Assembly (NCBI GenBank): GCA_016787895.1
Contig: JAEUTN010000008.1
Span: 62,001 to 126,000, forward strand
Reading direction: 5' to 3'
From: Bacteroidia bacterium
GTDB lineage: Bacteria; Bacteroidota; Bacteroidia; B-17B0; Aurantibacillaceae
DNA: 64,000 bases
Every line of letters begins with the position of its first letter. Position 1 is the first letter of the stretch. The notes below the pieces were generated by a model that ran no database searches, was not told the DNA's origin, and worked only from the letters and a program-made list of their open reading frames with translations. This document shows positions 31,164 to 40,066 of the stretch, piece by piece. The translations under genes and the position numbers were made by a program.

Positions 31164-33836
31164 TTATTTCATTCGGCTGCTGATGGCTGCCAGTTTATCC
31201 CTCAGGGCGGTGGCTTCCTGTAATTGTTTGTCGATGTCAGCAAACTGGGCTTCGCTGCTTTTGCTTACCTCAAGCGATTTGCTTAGGTTGTTTACTTTAC
31301 CTTCCCAAAGGCTGAGCAAATCGCTCACCCCCTTGTTGCAGGCGTACTTCACAAATTTACTGGCGCCTTTGGAAATGATTTCCAAATCAGTAGCGGCCTG
31401 AAGCACCGATTCGGGTTTGTTGCAACGTTTGGCCAGTTTAACATAAGCCCCTGAATAGGTCATCAATTCAAATCCCGAAACGTTTTTTAGGTTGTTGTGA
31501 AAAAAGGCCAGTTCCTGATCTCCGCCCTGCTCCGCGTACATGTTGGCCACCACAAAAATCATTTTTTTTGAGTTTTCGTTTTCAAAGGCTTTGGCTTTTT
31601 GCATGGCAAGCGCGGGCTGTTGTTTTGAAAGGGCTTCGAGGGCTTCAGCGCAAATGGCGTATGACTGCTCTGAAAGCGCCTTTTCATTCAAGGTCAGAAC
31701 ATCCGCATCCGTGCCAAACTTTTTGTTCAAAGCATTCAAAGCTCTGGCCCTTGTGGTAGTGTTTTTATCTTTAGCATAAATAATCGACAAGGTTGCTTTC
31801 ACTTCCTGCTTTTTATCTTCCGGTGCTTTTTCAAGTTTGACAATGGCCGTTTTTCGGATGTCGCTCAAAACGTCGCTCGTAGCGGCTTTTACAAACACAT
31901 CAAACACTTCTTTTTCGCCTATGGATTTTTCGAGCTCTTTTAATGCCTCGTAGCGATCTTCAAAAAGAGGGCCGTTGAGGTATTGAAAGATGTATTCTTT
32001 TTTGGACTTCACATAATCCATGTCGCAGAGCAATTGGCGTTCGGCATCCACGTTCACCAGGTCCGGCATTTTTTCACACTTAAGGAAAAACACCTGCTCC
32101 TGATCGACCATCTCTATGTGATGGCGTTGTACTTTTCCATCCATGTACACATCCACTTCCAAAGGCAAACGGTAGAGGGGATAAGCGCTCAGGTCCTGAG
32201 TTTGCTCTAATTTAAGTTCCAGCAATTGTTTAGTAGTATTATGGATATAGCTGGCTTTTAATTTGGGGCGACCCGGTTGCAAATACCACTGATTAAAAAA
32301 CCAATTGAGATCGCGACCGGTGGTTTCTTCAAAAGCCAAACGCAGATGGTGCACCTCAGCCGCTTTGTAACGGTTGGTTTCAAGGTAATTTTTTAAGGAT
32401 GCAAAAAAGGCTTCATCGCCAACAGCTTTGCGAAGCATGTGAAGAATCTGACCGCCTTTGTTGTAGCTGAAGGCATCAAACATGTCTTCCTGCTGATCGT
32501 ATTCGAAACGTATCAGGTGTTTTTCTTTTTTAGAACCCATGTAGCCCATTTTGCTCTGGTAGTTATGGGCATCCGCTTCACCGCGTCCGTGTTTGTATTC
32601 GTTCCAGAGGTATTCCCCATAAGTGGCAAAACTTTCGTTCAGCGACAAATTGCTCCAGCTCTCGCAGGTCACCAAATCGCCGAACCACTGGTGAAACAAT
32701 TCGTGGGCAATCACCCCTTCTCCTTTTTTACCATCCAGCATTTCGCGGGTGGTTTGGTACACCATAAAATCCCCGTGAAGGGTAGCACTTGTGTTTTCCA
32801 TGGCTCCGCTCACATAATCCCTCACCACCACCTGAGCGTATTTGGCCCAGGGGTAATCCACCCCAAGGCGTTTCGAATAAAAATCAATCATCTCTTTGGT
32901 GTCGCCAAATATGGCTTTGGCATGGGCTTCGTACTCCTTTTCCACGTAATACGAAATTTCTTTTCCTTTCCAGGGCGCATCTGTCACCTTTTTAAATTCT
33001 CCAATCGCCATCATGGCCAGGTAAGGTGCATGGGGTTCGTTGAGTTTCCAGTGATCAACTCGGGTACCTGCTGCTCCGGGTTTTGAGCTCACCAAAAGCC
33101 CGTTAGAGAGAGTCGTGTATTTTTGATCCACCGTGATAAAAATTTCCTGGGTCATTTTTTCGTTTGGACTATCGATGGTAGGAAACCAAACCGAGCTGGC
33201 CTGGGTTTCGCCCTGGGTCCATATTTGCGGCATTTTATAAGGATTTTCTCCTGTTGGATTTACAAAGTAAAGGCCTTTGTCTTCCATGATGGCCTGGCTT
33301 CCACCGGGGCTTTTTAATTCGTTGGGTTTGGCCACATACTCCACCACCACGGTGTAGGTTTGATCGGCGGATAAAGTTTTGCCGAGATTAATTTTAAGGG
33401 AATCGTTTTCATACACAAAGCTGGAAGGCAACTTTTGGTTTTTGCTCACATCGGCATTAAAGGCTGATGGCAGGGGTTTCCCATCCTTTCCGCCTGGCAC
33501 CTGGTATACGTTAAGGGAGGTAATCTCCATGCCTTTTGCGTTCAGGTACAATTGATCTGTTGAATAAAAATAGGGTTTAACGCTGATGGTGGCTTTCCCT
33601 TTCATGGTGGACTTTTTCCAATCGAAAGCCACTTCCAGTTTGGTGTGAAGGATGTCGTTCTGACGGGTATTGGATGCGCGGTAAATGGCCGCTTTTTTCT
33701 TGGGAGGGGGCGCTTTAATGGTATCCGCCTTTACGTGATCCTGATCAGAAGTACTTAATTGTTGAGCATACTGTGTGTTGGGCGTAAAAAGAAAAAACGT
33801 GGCGGTGAACGCGCTTACTATAAAAGATGTGTTCAT
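31164..33836 (-). CDS. M1 family metallopeptidase (aminopeptidase N-like), exported
   Basis: 890 aa from the ATG at 33836 (the frame runs on to 33998, but this Met starts a good signal peptide, MNTSFIVSAFTATFFLF). Exopeptidase motif GAMEN lies at residues 344-348, zinc motif HELFH at 378-382 and the third zinc ligand Glu at 401 (NESFATYGE). A C-terminal HEAT-like helical region follows. Removes N-terminal residues from peptides, probably in the periplasm or outer surface; typical for nutrient-scavenging Bacteroidota. Begins the unit with the small lipoprotein and the exonuclease. Confidence 0.93.
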   Translation of the reverse strand: MNTSFIVSAFTATFFLFTPNTQYAQQLSTSDQDHVKADTIKAPPPKKKAAIYRASNTRQNDILHTKLEVAFDWKKSTMKGKATISVKPYFYSTDQLYLNAKGMEITSLNVYQVPGGKDGKPLPSAFNADVSKNQKLPSSFVYENDSLKINLGKTLSADQTYTVVVEYVAKPNELKSPGGSQAIMEDKGLYFVNPTGENPYKMPQIWTQGETQASSVWFPTIDSPNEKMTQEIFITVDQKYTTLSNGLLVSSKPGAAGTRVDHWKLNEPHAPYLAMMAIGEFKKVTDAPWKGKEISYYVEKEYEAHAKAIFGDTKEMIDFYSKRLGVDYPWAKYAQVVVRDYVSGAMENTSATLHGDFMVYQTTREMLDGKKGEGVIAHELFHQWFGDLVTCESWSNLSLNESFATYGEYLWNEYKHGRGEADAHNYQSKMGYMGSKKEKHLIRFEYDQQEDMFDAFSYNKGGQILHMLRKAVGDEAFFASLKNYLETNRYKAAEVHHLRLAFEETTGRDLNWFFNQWYLQPGRPKLKASYIHNTTKQLLELKLEQTQDLSAYPLYRLPLEVDVYMDGKVQRHHIEMVDQEQVFFLKCEKMPDLVNVDAERQLLCDMDYVKSKKEYIFQYLNGPLFEDRYEALKELEKSIGEKEVFDVFVKAATSDVLSDIRKTAIVKLEKAPEDKKQEVKATLSIIYAKDKNTTTRARALNALNKKFGTDADVLTLNEKALSEQSYAICAEALEALSKQQPALAMQKAKAFENENSKKMIFVVANMYAEQGGDQELAFFHNNLKNVSGFELMTYSGAYVKLAKRCNKPESVLQAATDLEIISKGASKFVKYACNKGVSDLLSLWEGKVNNLSKSLEVSKSSEAQFADIDKQLQEATALRDKLAAISSRMK

Positions 33837-33919
33837 GGAATAAGAAATAAAGGTAAAAATGCTGCTAATTTGTTGAATCCACAAATGAATGGTAAGCCGT
33901 ATTGGCCGCCTGTAAAGAA

Positions 33920-35953
33920 TCAGGACAGGATTTGGTATGCGGCAAAGGAAGAACCGTAGGCCAGCACCGACATAAACACCAGTTGTACACTGACCCAAAA
34001 CCAGCTTTTAGTTTCGCGTTTCACCACGGCAATGGTGCTCATGCATTGTAAAGCGAAAGCGTAAAATAAAAGCAAGGACCAGCACACAGCCGCGGTGTAG
34101 CGTTTGGCGCCATCGGGAGTGGTTTCCTGTAAAAGTTTTTGGCGTATGCCTTCGTTGTTGTCATCGCCGCCCGATTGGTAAATGGCCGCCATGGTGCCAA
34201 CAAATACCTCCCGTGCGGCAAAGGAAGTGAGTAAGGCAATGCCGATTTTCCAGTCAAAACCCAGGGGTTTGATTACCGGCTCGATGATGTGACCCAGTTG
34301 CCCGATATAGGATTGTTCCAGTTTTTGAGTTTGTATGCTTTGAAGTTCTTCCCGATGAGTTTCAGGAGACGTAGTTTGCAAACTCAGTTCCTTTTCTTTC
34401 AAACGCCTGAACTCCTGCGAATGCCCGTGCGAACTTAAAAACCAGAGGAGGATGGAAATAGCGAGAATAATTTTACCGGCTTCCTGAACGAACACTTTTA
34501 CCTTATTATACATGAGTAAACCCAGATTGCGCAACTGGGGACGCCTGTACACCGGCATTTCCATAATAAAAAAGGAACTCTCCCTGCTTTTAACCAGTTT
34601 TTTTAGCACATAAGCCGTGGCAAAAGAAGCCACAAAACCCAGCATGTACAATACAAACAGGGCCAGGCCTCTGGAATTAAAAAATCCAAGCACACTTTGT
34701 TCAGGATACAGGGTGGCCAACAAAAGGGTATATACCGGCAACCTTGCTGAACAGGAAATGAGAGGAAGAATAAAAATGGTAATGAGGCGCTCGCGGGTGT
34801 TGCTGATGGCCCGTGTTGCCATAATGGAAGGCACAGCGCAGGCGGTTCCGCTGATGAGTGGAATGACCGAACGTCCGTTTAATCCAAAGGGACGCATTAC
34901 CCTGTCCATGATAAATCCCGCGCGGGCCATGTAACCCGTATCCTCCAGCACACCAATGATCAAAAATAAAAAAGCGATTTGCGGAATAAACATGAGCACC
35001 CCACTCAGGCCGGGAATAATACCATTGATAAGCAGTTCGCTGAACACACCTGAGGGCAATCTGCTGTTCAGGGCGCTGGCCAGATTCAGAAAAAAACTTT
35101 CTATCCAATTCATAGGCGCTTCCGAAACATAAAACACCAGTTGAAACACCAGCAAGAGCAAAGCCAGCAGAATTACATAACCAAATAGTTTGTGCGTGAA
35201 AATTTTATCCAGCAAAGCTGAGCGGCGTTTTGCCGAAAGCACTTCGGGACTGCTCACATATTTTGAAACAAGATAATTGATGATGCGAAAACGGTACAGT
35301 TTGTCGCTCTCCTCAAATTTTTGTGTAGGTTGGGCCCGGGACGGGTTTAAACAGGAGGCAAGGTACTGCAGATACGTTTCGTTTTGCAACAAGGGGTGTT
35401 TGATGTCGTAAAACACACTCTTGCTGGGTTGTGCCCTGATGATGGCTGTTTTCAGGTCATCAATGCCAATTTTATTTCTTGAATCTACTGTTACCACTTC
35501 AACTCCCACACCTTCACTCAATCCTTTGAGGTCAAACACAATGTTTTGATTTTGGGCTTCATCTATCATGTTCAACACCAGAACAGTTGGCAGTTGGAGG
35601 TCCAATACCTGGGTGGCCAGCAACAAATTGCGTTTAAGGTTGGCGGCATCGGCTACAATCACCACCACATCGGGATTTTCTTTTTGTTCCAGCAAAGCCC
35701 TGCAGGCCACTTCTTCATCGGCTGATTTGGGATACAAACTGTAAAGTCCGGGTAAGTCAACAATCTGGAACCTGTATTTTTTATCGTCCCGTTCGGCACT
35801 TGCAAAACCCTCGTAACGGTCAACCGTCACCCCGCTGTAATTGCCTGTTTTTTGGTGCAAGCCGGTAAGCGCGTTGAACAAACTCGATTTTCCTGAATTG
35901 GGATTTCCCAGGAGCGCGACTTTAAGAAGGGTATGTTCGGGTTTTGGACTCAA
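33920..35953 (-). CDS. feoB: Ferrous iron transport protein B
   Basis: A 677-aa FeoB. The N-terminal GTPase has G1 GNPNSGKSS (16-24), G3 DLPGL (66-70) and G4 NMID. The C-terminal permease holds the Gate segments with conserved Cys (SGTACAVPSIMATRAISNTRERLIT and ISCSARLPVY). It imports Fe2+ across the inner membrane. The start is TTG at 35953, overlapping the TGA stop of feoA, so translation is coupled; no nearby ATG fits. The NFeoB domain is followed directly by the membrane part with a short linker. Confidence 0.96.
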   Translation of the reverse strand: MSPKPEHTLLKVALLGNPNSGKSSLFNALTGLHQKTGNYSGVTVDRYEGFASAERDDKKYRFQIVDLPGLYSLYPKSADEEVACRALLEQKENPDVVVIVADAANLKRNLLLATQVLDLQLPTVLVLNMIDEAQNQNIVFDLKGLSEGVGVEVVTVDSRNKIGIDDLKTAIIRAQPSKSVFYDIKHPLLQNETYLQYLASCLNPSRAQPTQKFEESDKLYRFRIINYLVSKYVSSPEVLSAKRRSALLDKIFTHKLFGYVILLALLLLVFQLVFYVSEAPMNWIESFFLNLASALNSRLPSGVFSELLINGIIPGLSGVLMFIPQIAFLFLIIGVLEDTGYMARAGFIMDRVMRPFGLNGRSVIPLISGTACAVPSIMATRAISNTRERLITIFILPLISCSARLPVYTLLLATLYPEQSVLGFFNSRGLALFVLYMLGFVASFATAYVLKKLVKSRESSFFIMEMPVYRRPQLRNLGLLMYNKVKVFVQEAGKIILAISILLWFLSSHGHSQEFRRLKEKELSLQTTSPETHREELQSIQTQKLEQSYIGQLGHIIEPVIKPLGFDWKIGIALLTSFAAREVFVGTMAAIYQSGGDDNNEGIRQKLLQETTPDGAKRYTAAVCWSLLLFYAFALQCMSTIAVVKRETKSWFWVSVQLVFMSVLAYGSSFAAYQILS

Positions 35954-36177
35954 TTCAGGTGTTCAACTAATACGCTGGCGGCTTCGCGTTTGCGCAAACT
36001 GAGCTCGTAGCCCGCCACATCAATGGCAATAGGGCAGCCAAGTGGGGCACGTTTGCTGAGGCTCACAATTTCACCGGGCAAACAACCCATTTCCAAAAGT
36101 TTGGCGCCAATTTCGGGGTCAACAAAGGAAAGGATACGGACTTTTTGTCCCTGTTTTATTTCGGCCAATGTAAACAT
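35950..36177 (-). CDS. feoA: Ferrous iron transport protein A
   Basis: 75 aa from the ATG at 36177 (MFTLAEIKQGQKV); an in-frame extension to 36252 has no FeoA features. SH3-like FeoA fold: KVRILSFVDPEIGAKLLEMGCLPGEIV and the C-terminal SLRKREAASVLVE. FeoA is a small cytosolic partner of FeoB. It overlaps feoB by 4 nt (TTGA). Confidence 0.94.
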   Translation of the reverse strand: MFTLAEIKQGQKVRILSFVDPEIGAKLLEMGCLPGEIVSLSKRAPLGCPIAIDVAGYELSLRKREAASVLVEHLN

Positions 36178-36213
36178 AGCGTTAATAAAGGTACAGTTCT
36201 TAAAGGGTTTGGA

Positions 36214-36235
36214 ACATACCTTAAATGTGGTATGT
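36214..36235. promoter_or_regulatory. Putative operator between feoA and the hydrolase gene
   Basis: ACATACC-N8-GGTATGT, a perfect inverted repeat with 7-bp arms, 37 nt upstream of feoA and 49 nt upstream of the divergent hydrolase. It does not fit the Fur or DtxR consensus. A weak -7-like TACCTTTA lies between it and feoA, so the site would sit near the -33 position. Confidence 0.5.
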
Positions 36236-36283
36236 ACTGAGCCTGAAGGCACTGTTCTTTAAAAACCTTACTTTCGCTTTAGG

Positions 36284-37090
36284 ATGGAACAAAGGATAAA
36301 ATCCGCGGCTTTCAGGGGCATTCAGGTGGAGTTCAGCGACAGTGGCAAGGGAAGGGTGCTGGTGCTTTTGCACGGATTTTTGGGCGCTAAAGAAATCTGG
36401 GCCAGCACCATCGCGGCGCTCAATCGTTCTTACCGGGTCATAGCCATCGATTTGCCCGGACACGGCAACACCCCTTGCATTGGTTATGCGCACAGCATGG
36501 AAATGATGGCGGCTTGCGTAAAAGCGGTGATGGACCAGCTCAAATTAAAACGTTACGTTATTATCGGTCACAGCATGGGGGGTTATGTGGCCCTTGCTTT
36601 TGCAGATCTTTTTCCCGACCACCTGAAAGGTTTGGGTTTGTACCACAGTACCGCCTATGCCGATACGGCGGAAAAAAAAGAAAACCGGCTCAGGGCCATT
36701 GATGTGGTGAAAGCCAACCGGAAATTGTATACCACACAAACCATACGAAGTTTGTTTGCTGCCAAAAATTTAAAATACCTCAAGGATGAAATTAAGTTTG
36801 CCAACAGTTTTGCGAGCAGAATGAGTAAACAGGGCATTATTGCCGCTCTTTATGGTATGCGCGACAGAAAGGGAAGAGATTTAATTTTGGGACTTGTGGA
36901 ATATCCCATTCTGATGGTGATTGGAGAACACGATTCGGTTTTGCCTTATGCCCAACTGCTGGAACAGGCCGAGGCCATCAAAAACAAACAGATTCTGTTT
37001 CTGGAACACGATGGACATTTTGGGTTTTTGGAATCTCCCAGGGAAAGCAACAAAGCCTTGCGCAAATTTTTGAGGCGCTGTTACACTTAA
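36284..37090 (+). CDS. Alpha/beta hydrolase
   Basis: A 268-aa alpha/beta hydrolase. The oxyanion motif LLHGFLG lies at residues 28-34, the nucleophile is Ser in GHSMGG (near 94-99), the acid is in MVIGEHDSVLP and the catalytic His in EHDGHFGFLE. It resembles the MenH/2-hydroxymuconate-type esterases but the substrate is not known. Divergent from feoAB, with a shared ~106 bp intergenic region. Confidence 0.9.
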   Translation: MEQRIKSAAFRGIQVEFSDSGKGRVLVLLHGFLGAKEIWASTIAALNRSYRVIAIDLPGHGNTPCIGYAHSMEMMAACVKAVMDQLKLKRYVIIGHSMGGYVALAFADLFPDHLKGLGLYHSTAYADTAEKKENRLRAIDVVKANRKLYTTQTIRSLFAAKNLKYLKDEIKFANSFASRMSKQGIIAALYGMRDRKGRDLILGLVEYPILMVIGEHDSVLPYAQLLEQAEAIKNKQILFLEHDGHFGFLESPRESNKALRKFLRRCYT

Positions 37091-37121
37091 GTTAGCTTGT
37101 ACAAAAAGAGAGGTACTTGTA

Positions 37122-38141
37122 TTAATTCAGAACAATTTCCTTTACGGCCTTTACCCATTCATCGGAGGCGTTCAAACTATTGACCAGCGTGATTTTCTCC
37201 CCGCCGTGTTCTTTAAAAATGTGCTGGTACTCGGTGCCGATTTCGTAAATGGTTTCAAGGCAATCGGCTACAAACGCGGGCGAAAATACCAATACCTTTT
37301 TCTTGCCTGATCTGGCGAGTTCTTCCACCACCTTATCGCTGTAAGGTTTAAGCCATTTGTTATCTAAACGCGATTGAAAAGCCGAACTGTATTTGCCTTC
37401 GGGAATATTCAAGGCCTTTACCAACACCCTGGAGGTTTCCATACAGTTGGCCCGGTAACAAAACTGATTGTTTACCGTAATGCTGTTGCAGCAGGCGCCA
37501 AAATTGCAGGAATCGGAGCCGTAATGTAAAGCGCCTTTTTTAATTTGTCGTTCGGGTAAACCATGGTAGGAAAACAAAACGTGATCGTAGTCGCCGATGT
37601 TGTGTTTTTTAGCTTCACTCAACAAAGCCCGCTGAAAAGCAGGGTGATCGTAAAATTTTGAAATCAAATTCAAAGAAGGAATCACTTCCCAGCCCTTGAT
37701 TTGTTCCAACACCTCTTCTAAAGTGCTTCCTGTGCTTGAGCTGGCGTACTGAGGATACAAGGGCAACACATGGATTTTGGAAGGTTGTTGTTTTCTCAGA
37801 TTTTCAAGTGCTGACTTTATAGAGGGTTTTTGGTAACGCATGGCCAGTTCCACGATGTAGGCATCACCCATTTCCTTTTGAACCTGTTCTTTTAATTCAA
37901 TACCATAAAGCAAAAGTGGAGAGCCGTTTTTGGTCCAGATGTTTTTGTAAAGTGCCGAAGAGCGAAACCGACGGAAGGGAATGATGATGAGATTAACAAG
38001 AATAAATCGCGCTATCGGGTGAATATCGATTACCCTTTTGTCGTTCAAAAACTGACTCAAATAGCGACCAACTGCCTCTGCCCCCGGATCGTCAGGAGTT
38101 CCCAGATTAACAAGCAATACGGCTTCTTTCGTCTGTTTCAT
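37122..38141 (-). CDS. hemH: Ferrochelatase
   Basis: A 339-aa ferrochelatase with the canonical start AVLLVNLGTPDDP, the catalytic His in FSYHGLPER, and PAFVADCLETIYEI containing the active-site Glu. A Cys-rich segment CNFGACCNSITVNNQFCYRANC, as in many Bacteroidota enzymes, may bind an iron-sulfur cluster. Inserts Fe2+ into protoporphyrin IX. It follows lspA by 39 nt. Confidence 0.95.
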   Translation of the reverse strand: MKQTKEAVLLVNLGTPDDPGAEAVGRYLSQFLNDKRVIDIHPIARFILVNLIIIPFRRFRSSALYKNIWTKNGSPLLLYGIELKEQVQKEMGDAYIVELAMRYQKPSIKSALENLRKQQPSKIHVLPLYPQYASSSTGSTLEEVLEQIKGWEVIPSLNLISKFYDHPAFQRALLSEAKKHNIGDYDHVLFSYHGLPERQIKKGALHYGSDSCNFGACCNSITVNNQFCYRANCMETSRVLVKALNIPEGKYSSAFQSRLDNKWLKPYSDKVVEELARSGKKKVLVFSPAFVADCLETIYEIGTEYQHIFKEHGGEKITLVNSLNASDEWVKAVKEIVLN

Positions 38142-38180
38142 GATTTCAGTTCAACACTGTGCTTCAGGATTTGTTTAAAA

Positions 38181-38900
38181 TCAGGCTTCATGTTGCGATT
38201 CCCCGGTGATGGCACTTTCAGGGTTTTCAGTGTTTTCAGCGGCGGGTTCAGCTGAGGCCGGTTTAACAGAAAATCGTTTTTGAAATAAAATGATGAGGCC
38301 CACCCCAATGGAAATGGAAGCATCGGCAAAATTAAAGATGGGTCTGAAAAATTGAAAATCTTCTCCACCCCAAACCGGGAACCAATCCGGAAAATGCCCG
38401 TTGAATACAGGAAAATAAAACATGTCAACCACGCAACCAAACATGGCCGGCGCATAACCGGGTTGTGACATTTTTGCAATGCCATCGTAAGGCAGGTATT
38501 CACCAAATTCAGCATTGTACAATGTGCCCTTGTCGAACAACAGGCCATAAAAAGCGCTGTCGAGGATATTACCCATAGCACCTGCAAGGATCATGGAAAC
38601 AGAAAACACAAAACCTTTGTGTTCGCCTTGTTTAATCATGTAACGGATGTAGAGCGCGCCTCCAATGCAGGCGAGAATGCGGAAAACGCTAAGGGCCAAT
38701 TTTCCGGCAGATCCTCCAAATTCAAAACCAAAAGCCATACCGGGATTTTCGGTAAAGTGAATCACACACCAGTCGCTGAAACGGGTGACTTCACCCAGAG
38801 GGTAATTCAGTTTAATGAAAATTTTGATGAACTGATCAATAAACAGAACCAAAAATACGGTCAGCAGAGGGATTCTGTATGTTTTTAAAAAGGACAACAT
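38181..38900 (-). CDS. lspA: Lipoprotein signal peptidase
   Basis: A 239-aa LspA with four membrane helices. The catalytic Asp residues lie in GNILDSAFYG and FNFADASISIG. The long insertion between them (LFDKGTLYNAEF ... FPVW) is characteristic of the Bacteroidota form, as is the Pro/Ala/Glu-rich tail (about residues 212-239). It cleaves signal peptides of prolipoproteins in the inner membrane. Located after the DksA-like gene. Confidence 0.96.
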   Translation of the reverse strand: MLSFLKTYRIPLLTVFLVLFIDQFIKIFIKLNYPLGEVTRFSDWCVIHFTENPGMAFGFEFGGSAGKLALSVFRILACIGGALYIRYMIKQGEHKGFVFSVSMILAGAMGNILDSAFYGLLFDKGTLYNAEFGEYLPYDGIAKMSQPGYAPAMFGCVVDMFYFPVFNGHFPDWFPVWGGEDFQFFRPIFNFADASISIGVGLIILFQKRFSVKPASAEPAAENTENPESAITGESQHEA

Positions 38901-38965
38901 GGGTGTGTGTTTCAGATATAAAAAAAGCCTGCCGTTAAGAGCAAGCTTTATAGGAGCGTTTCGAT

Positions 38966-40054
38966 TTAGTTGGATTGCCCGAGCTTAGCATCGATACCAA
39001 GAGTGGCATGAGGCACTGAGCGCAGACGTTCTTTTGGAATCAATTTGCCGGTTACCCTGCAAATGCCATAGGATTTATTTTCAATTCTTACCAAAGCATT
39101 TTTAAGGTTAACAATGTATTTTTCCTGACGGGAAGCCAATTGTGCAGTTTCTTCCTTGCTCATGACATCACTTCCATCTTCCAGCAATTTGAAGGATGGG
39201 GAGGTGTCGTCGGTGCCATGGTTATCCTCATTGCTGAGAGTTTGTTTCAACAAATCGTAATCCTGCTGGGCCTCTTTTAATTTTTCAAGTATGAGTTCTT
39301 TAAATTCGGCCAACTCTTTGTCTGAATAACGGGTGCGTCCGTCACCGGTGTTTACAAAGGGTTTGGGTTCGGCTACATTTCCCTTTTTAATCAAAGGTTT
39401 GTTGATGTCGATTTGTAAAGGGCGGTTGCGAATGTAAGCTTCCATGCCTGAACCGGAGCGGTGGCCTTCGTTTTTCTTTCTTCTTCCGCGACCTCTTTTT
39501 TCCGGAACCTCATCATCATCTTCATCCACCTCAGGAGCGGCAACGCCTTCAAGATCTACCAATCCGGCTTCATCTAATTCGCCATCAATCACTGTATCAT
39601 CTTCATCCGGCTTTTCATAACTGTCTTCTTTTTCTTCTTCCTCTTCCTCTTCGTCATCGGTTTTGCCGGCTTTTCCTTTTCCCGCCTTTTTAGGGGCTTT
39701 TTCGGTTTTGCCTTTTTTGGCTATGGCATCAATGGGTTTACCGGCCGGCTTTTTAACCGGAGGTTTTTCCTTGCCTTTGGCGGCAAGTGGTTTTTTAACT
39801 TCTGCGGCTTTGGTTTTAGCAAGTGGTTTGGCAGGTGCCTTGGCTTTTTTAGCCTGGGGCTTTGTCACCTTTTTTGCAGCAGGCTTCGCGGCCGGTTTAG
39901 CTGTTTTTTTCGCGGCCGGTTTGCTCACTTTTTTTGCAGCCGGTTTTGAAGCAGGCTTAGCCGGTTTTTTCGCGGCAGGTTTGTTTGCTTTTTTAGCGGG
40001 TTTTGGAGCCGCCTTGGCTTTCTTATCCTTTTTTTTGTCTTTCTTGTTCGCCAT
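38966..40054 (-). CDS. TraR/DksA-like protein with histone H1-like N-terminal domain
   Basis: About 362 aa from the ATG at 40054 (a GTG at 40060 is also in frame). Residues 1-~130 are an (A)KPAAKK-type low-complexity segment very like histone H1 tails, rich in Lys, Ala and Pro. Residues ~130-190 are a highly acidic stretch (EEEEEEEK). The C-terminal ~120 residues are a TraR/DksA domain: coiled coil followed by YGICRVTGKLIPKERLRSVP. The C4 zinc site is reduced to a single Cys (GIC), as in Bacteroidota members of this family. The basic part should bind DNA or RNA; the C-terminus may act on RNA polymerase. Confidence 0.85.
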   Translation of the reverse strand: MANKKDKKKDKKAKAAPKPAKKANKPAAKKPAKPASKPAAKKVSKPAAKKTAKPAAKPAAKKVTKPQAKKAKAPAKPLAKTKAAEVKKPLAAKGKEKPPVKKPAGKPIDAIAKKGKTEKAPKKAGKGKAGKTDDEEEEEEEKEDSYEKPDEDDTVIDGELDEAGLVDLEGVAAPEVDEDDDEVPEKRGRGRRKKNEGHRSGSGMEAYIRNRPLQIDINKPLIKKGNVAEPKPFVNTGDGRTRYSDKELAEFKELILEKLKEAQQDYDLLKQTLSNEDNHGTDDTSPSFKLLEDGSDVMSKEETAQLASRQEKYIVNLKNALVRIENKSYGICRVTGKLIPKERLRSVPHATLGIDAKLGQSN

Positions 40055-40066
40055 AGTCACAGAGTG

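Noticed and set aside
32439-33086. 215-codon frame on the plus strand
   Set aside because: It is antisense to the M1 peptidase gene, whose zinc and GAMEN motifs are intact; the plus frame has no recognisable domain.
36178-36283. Fur or DtxR box upstream of feoA
   Set aside because: The palindrome does not match either consensus; it is reported only as an unassigned operator candidate.
38138-38587. 149-codon minus-strand frame overlapping lspA
   Set aside because: Out-of-frame shadow of lspA; the conserved Asp motifs lie in the other frame.
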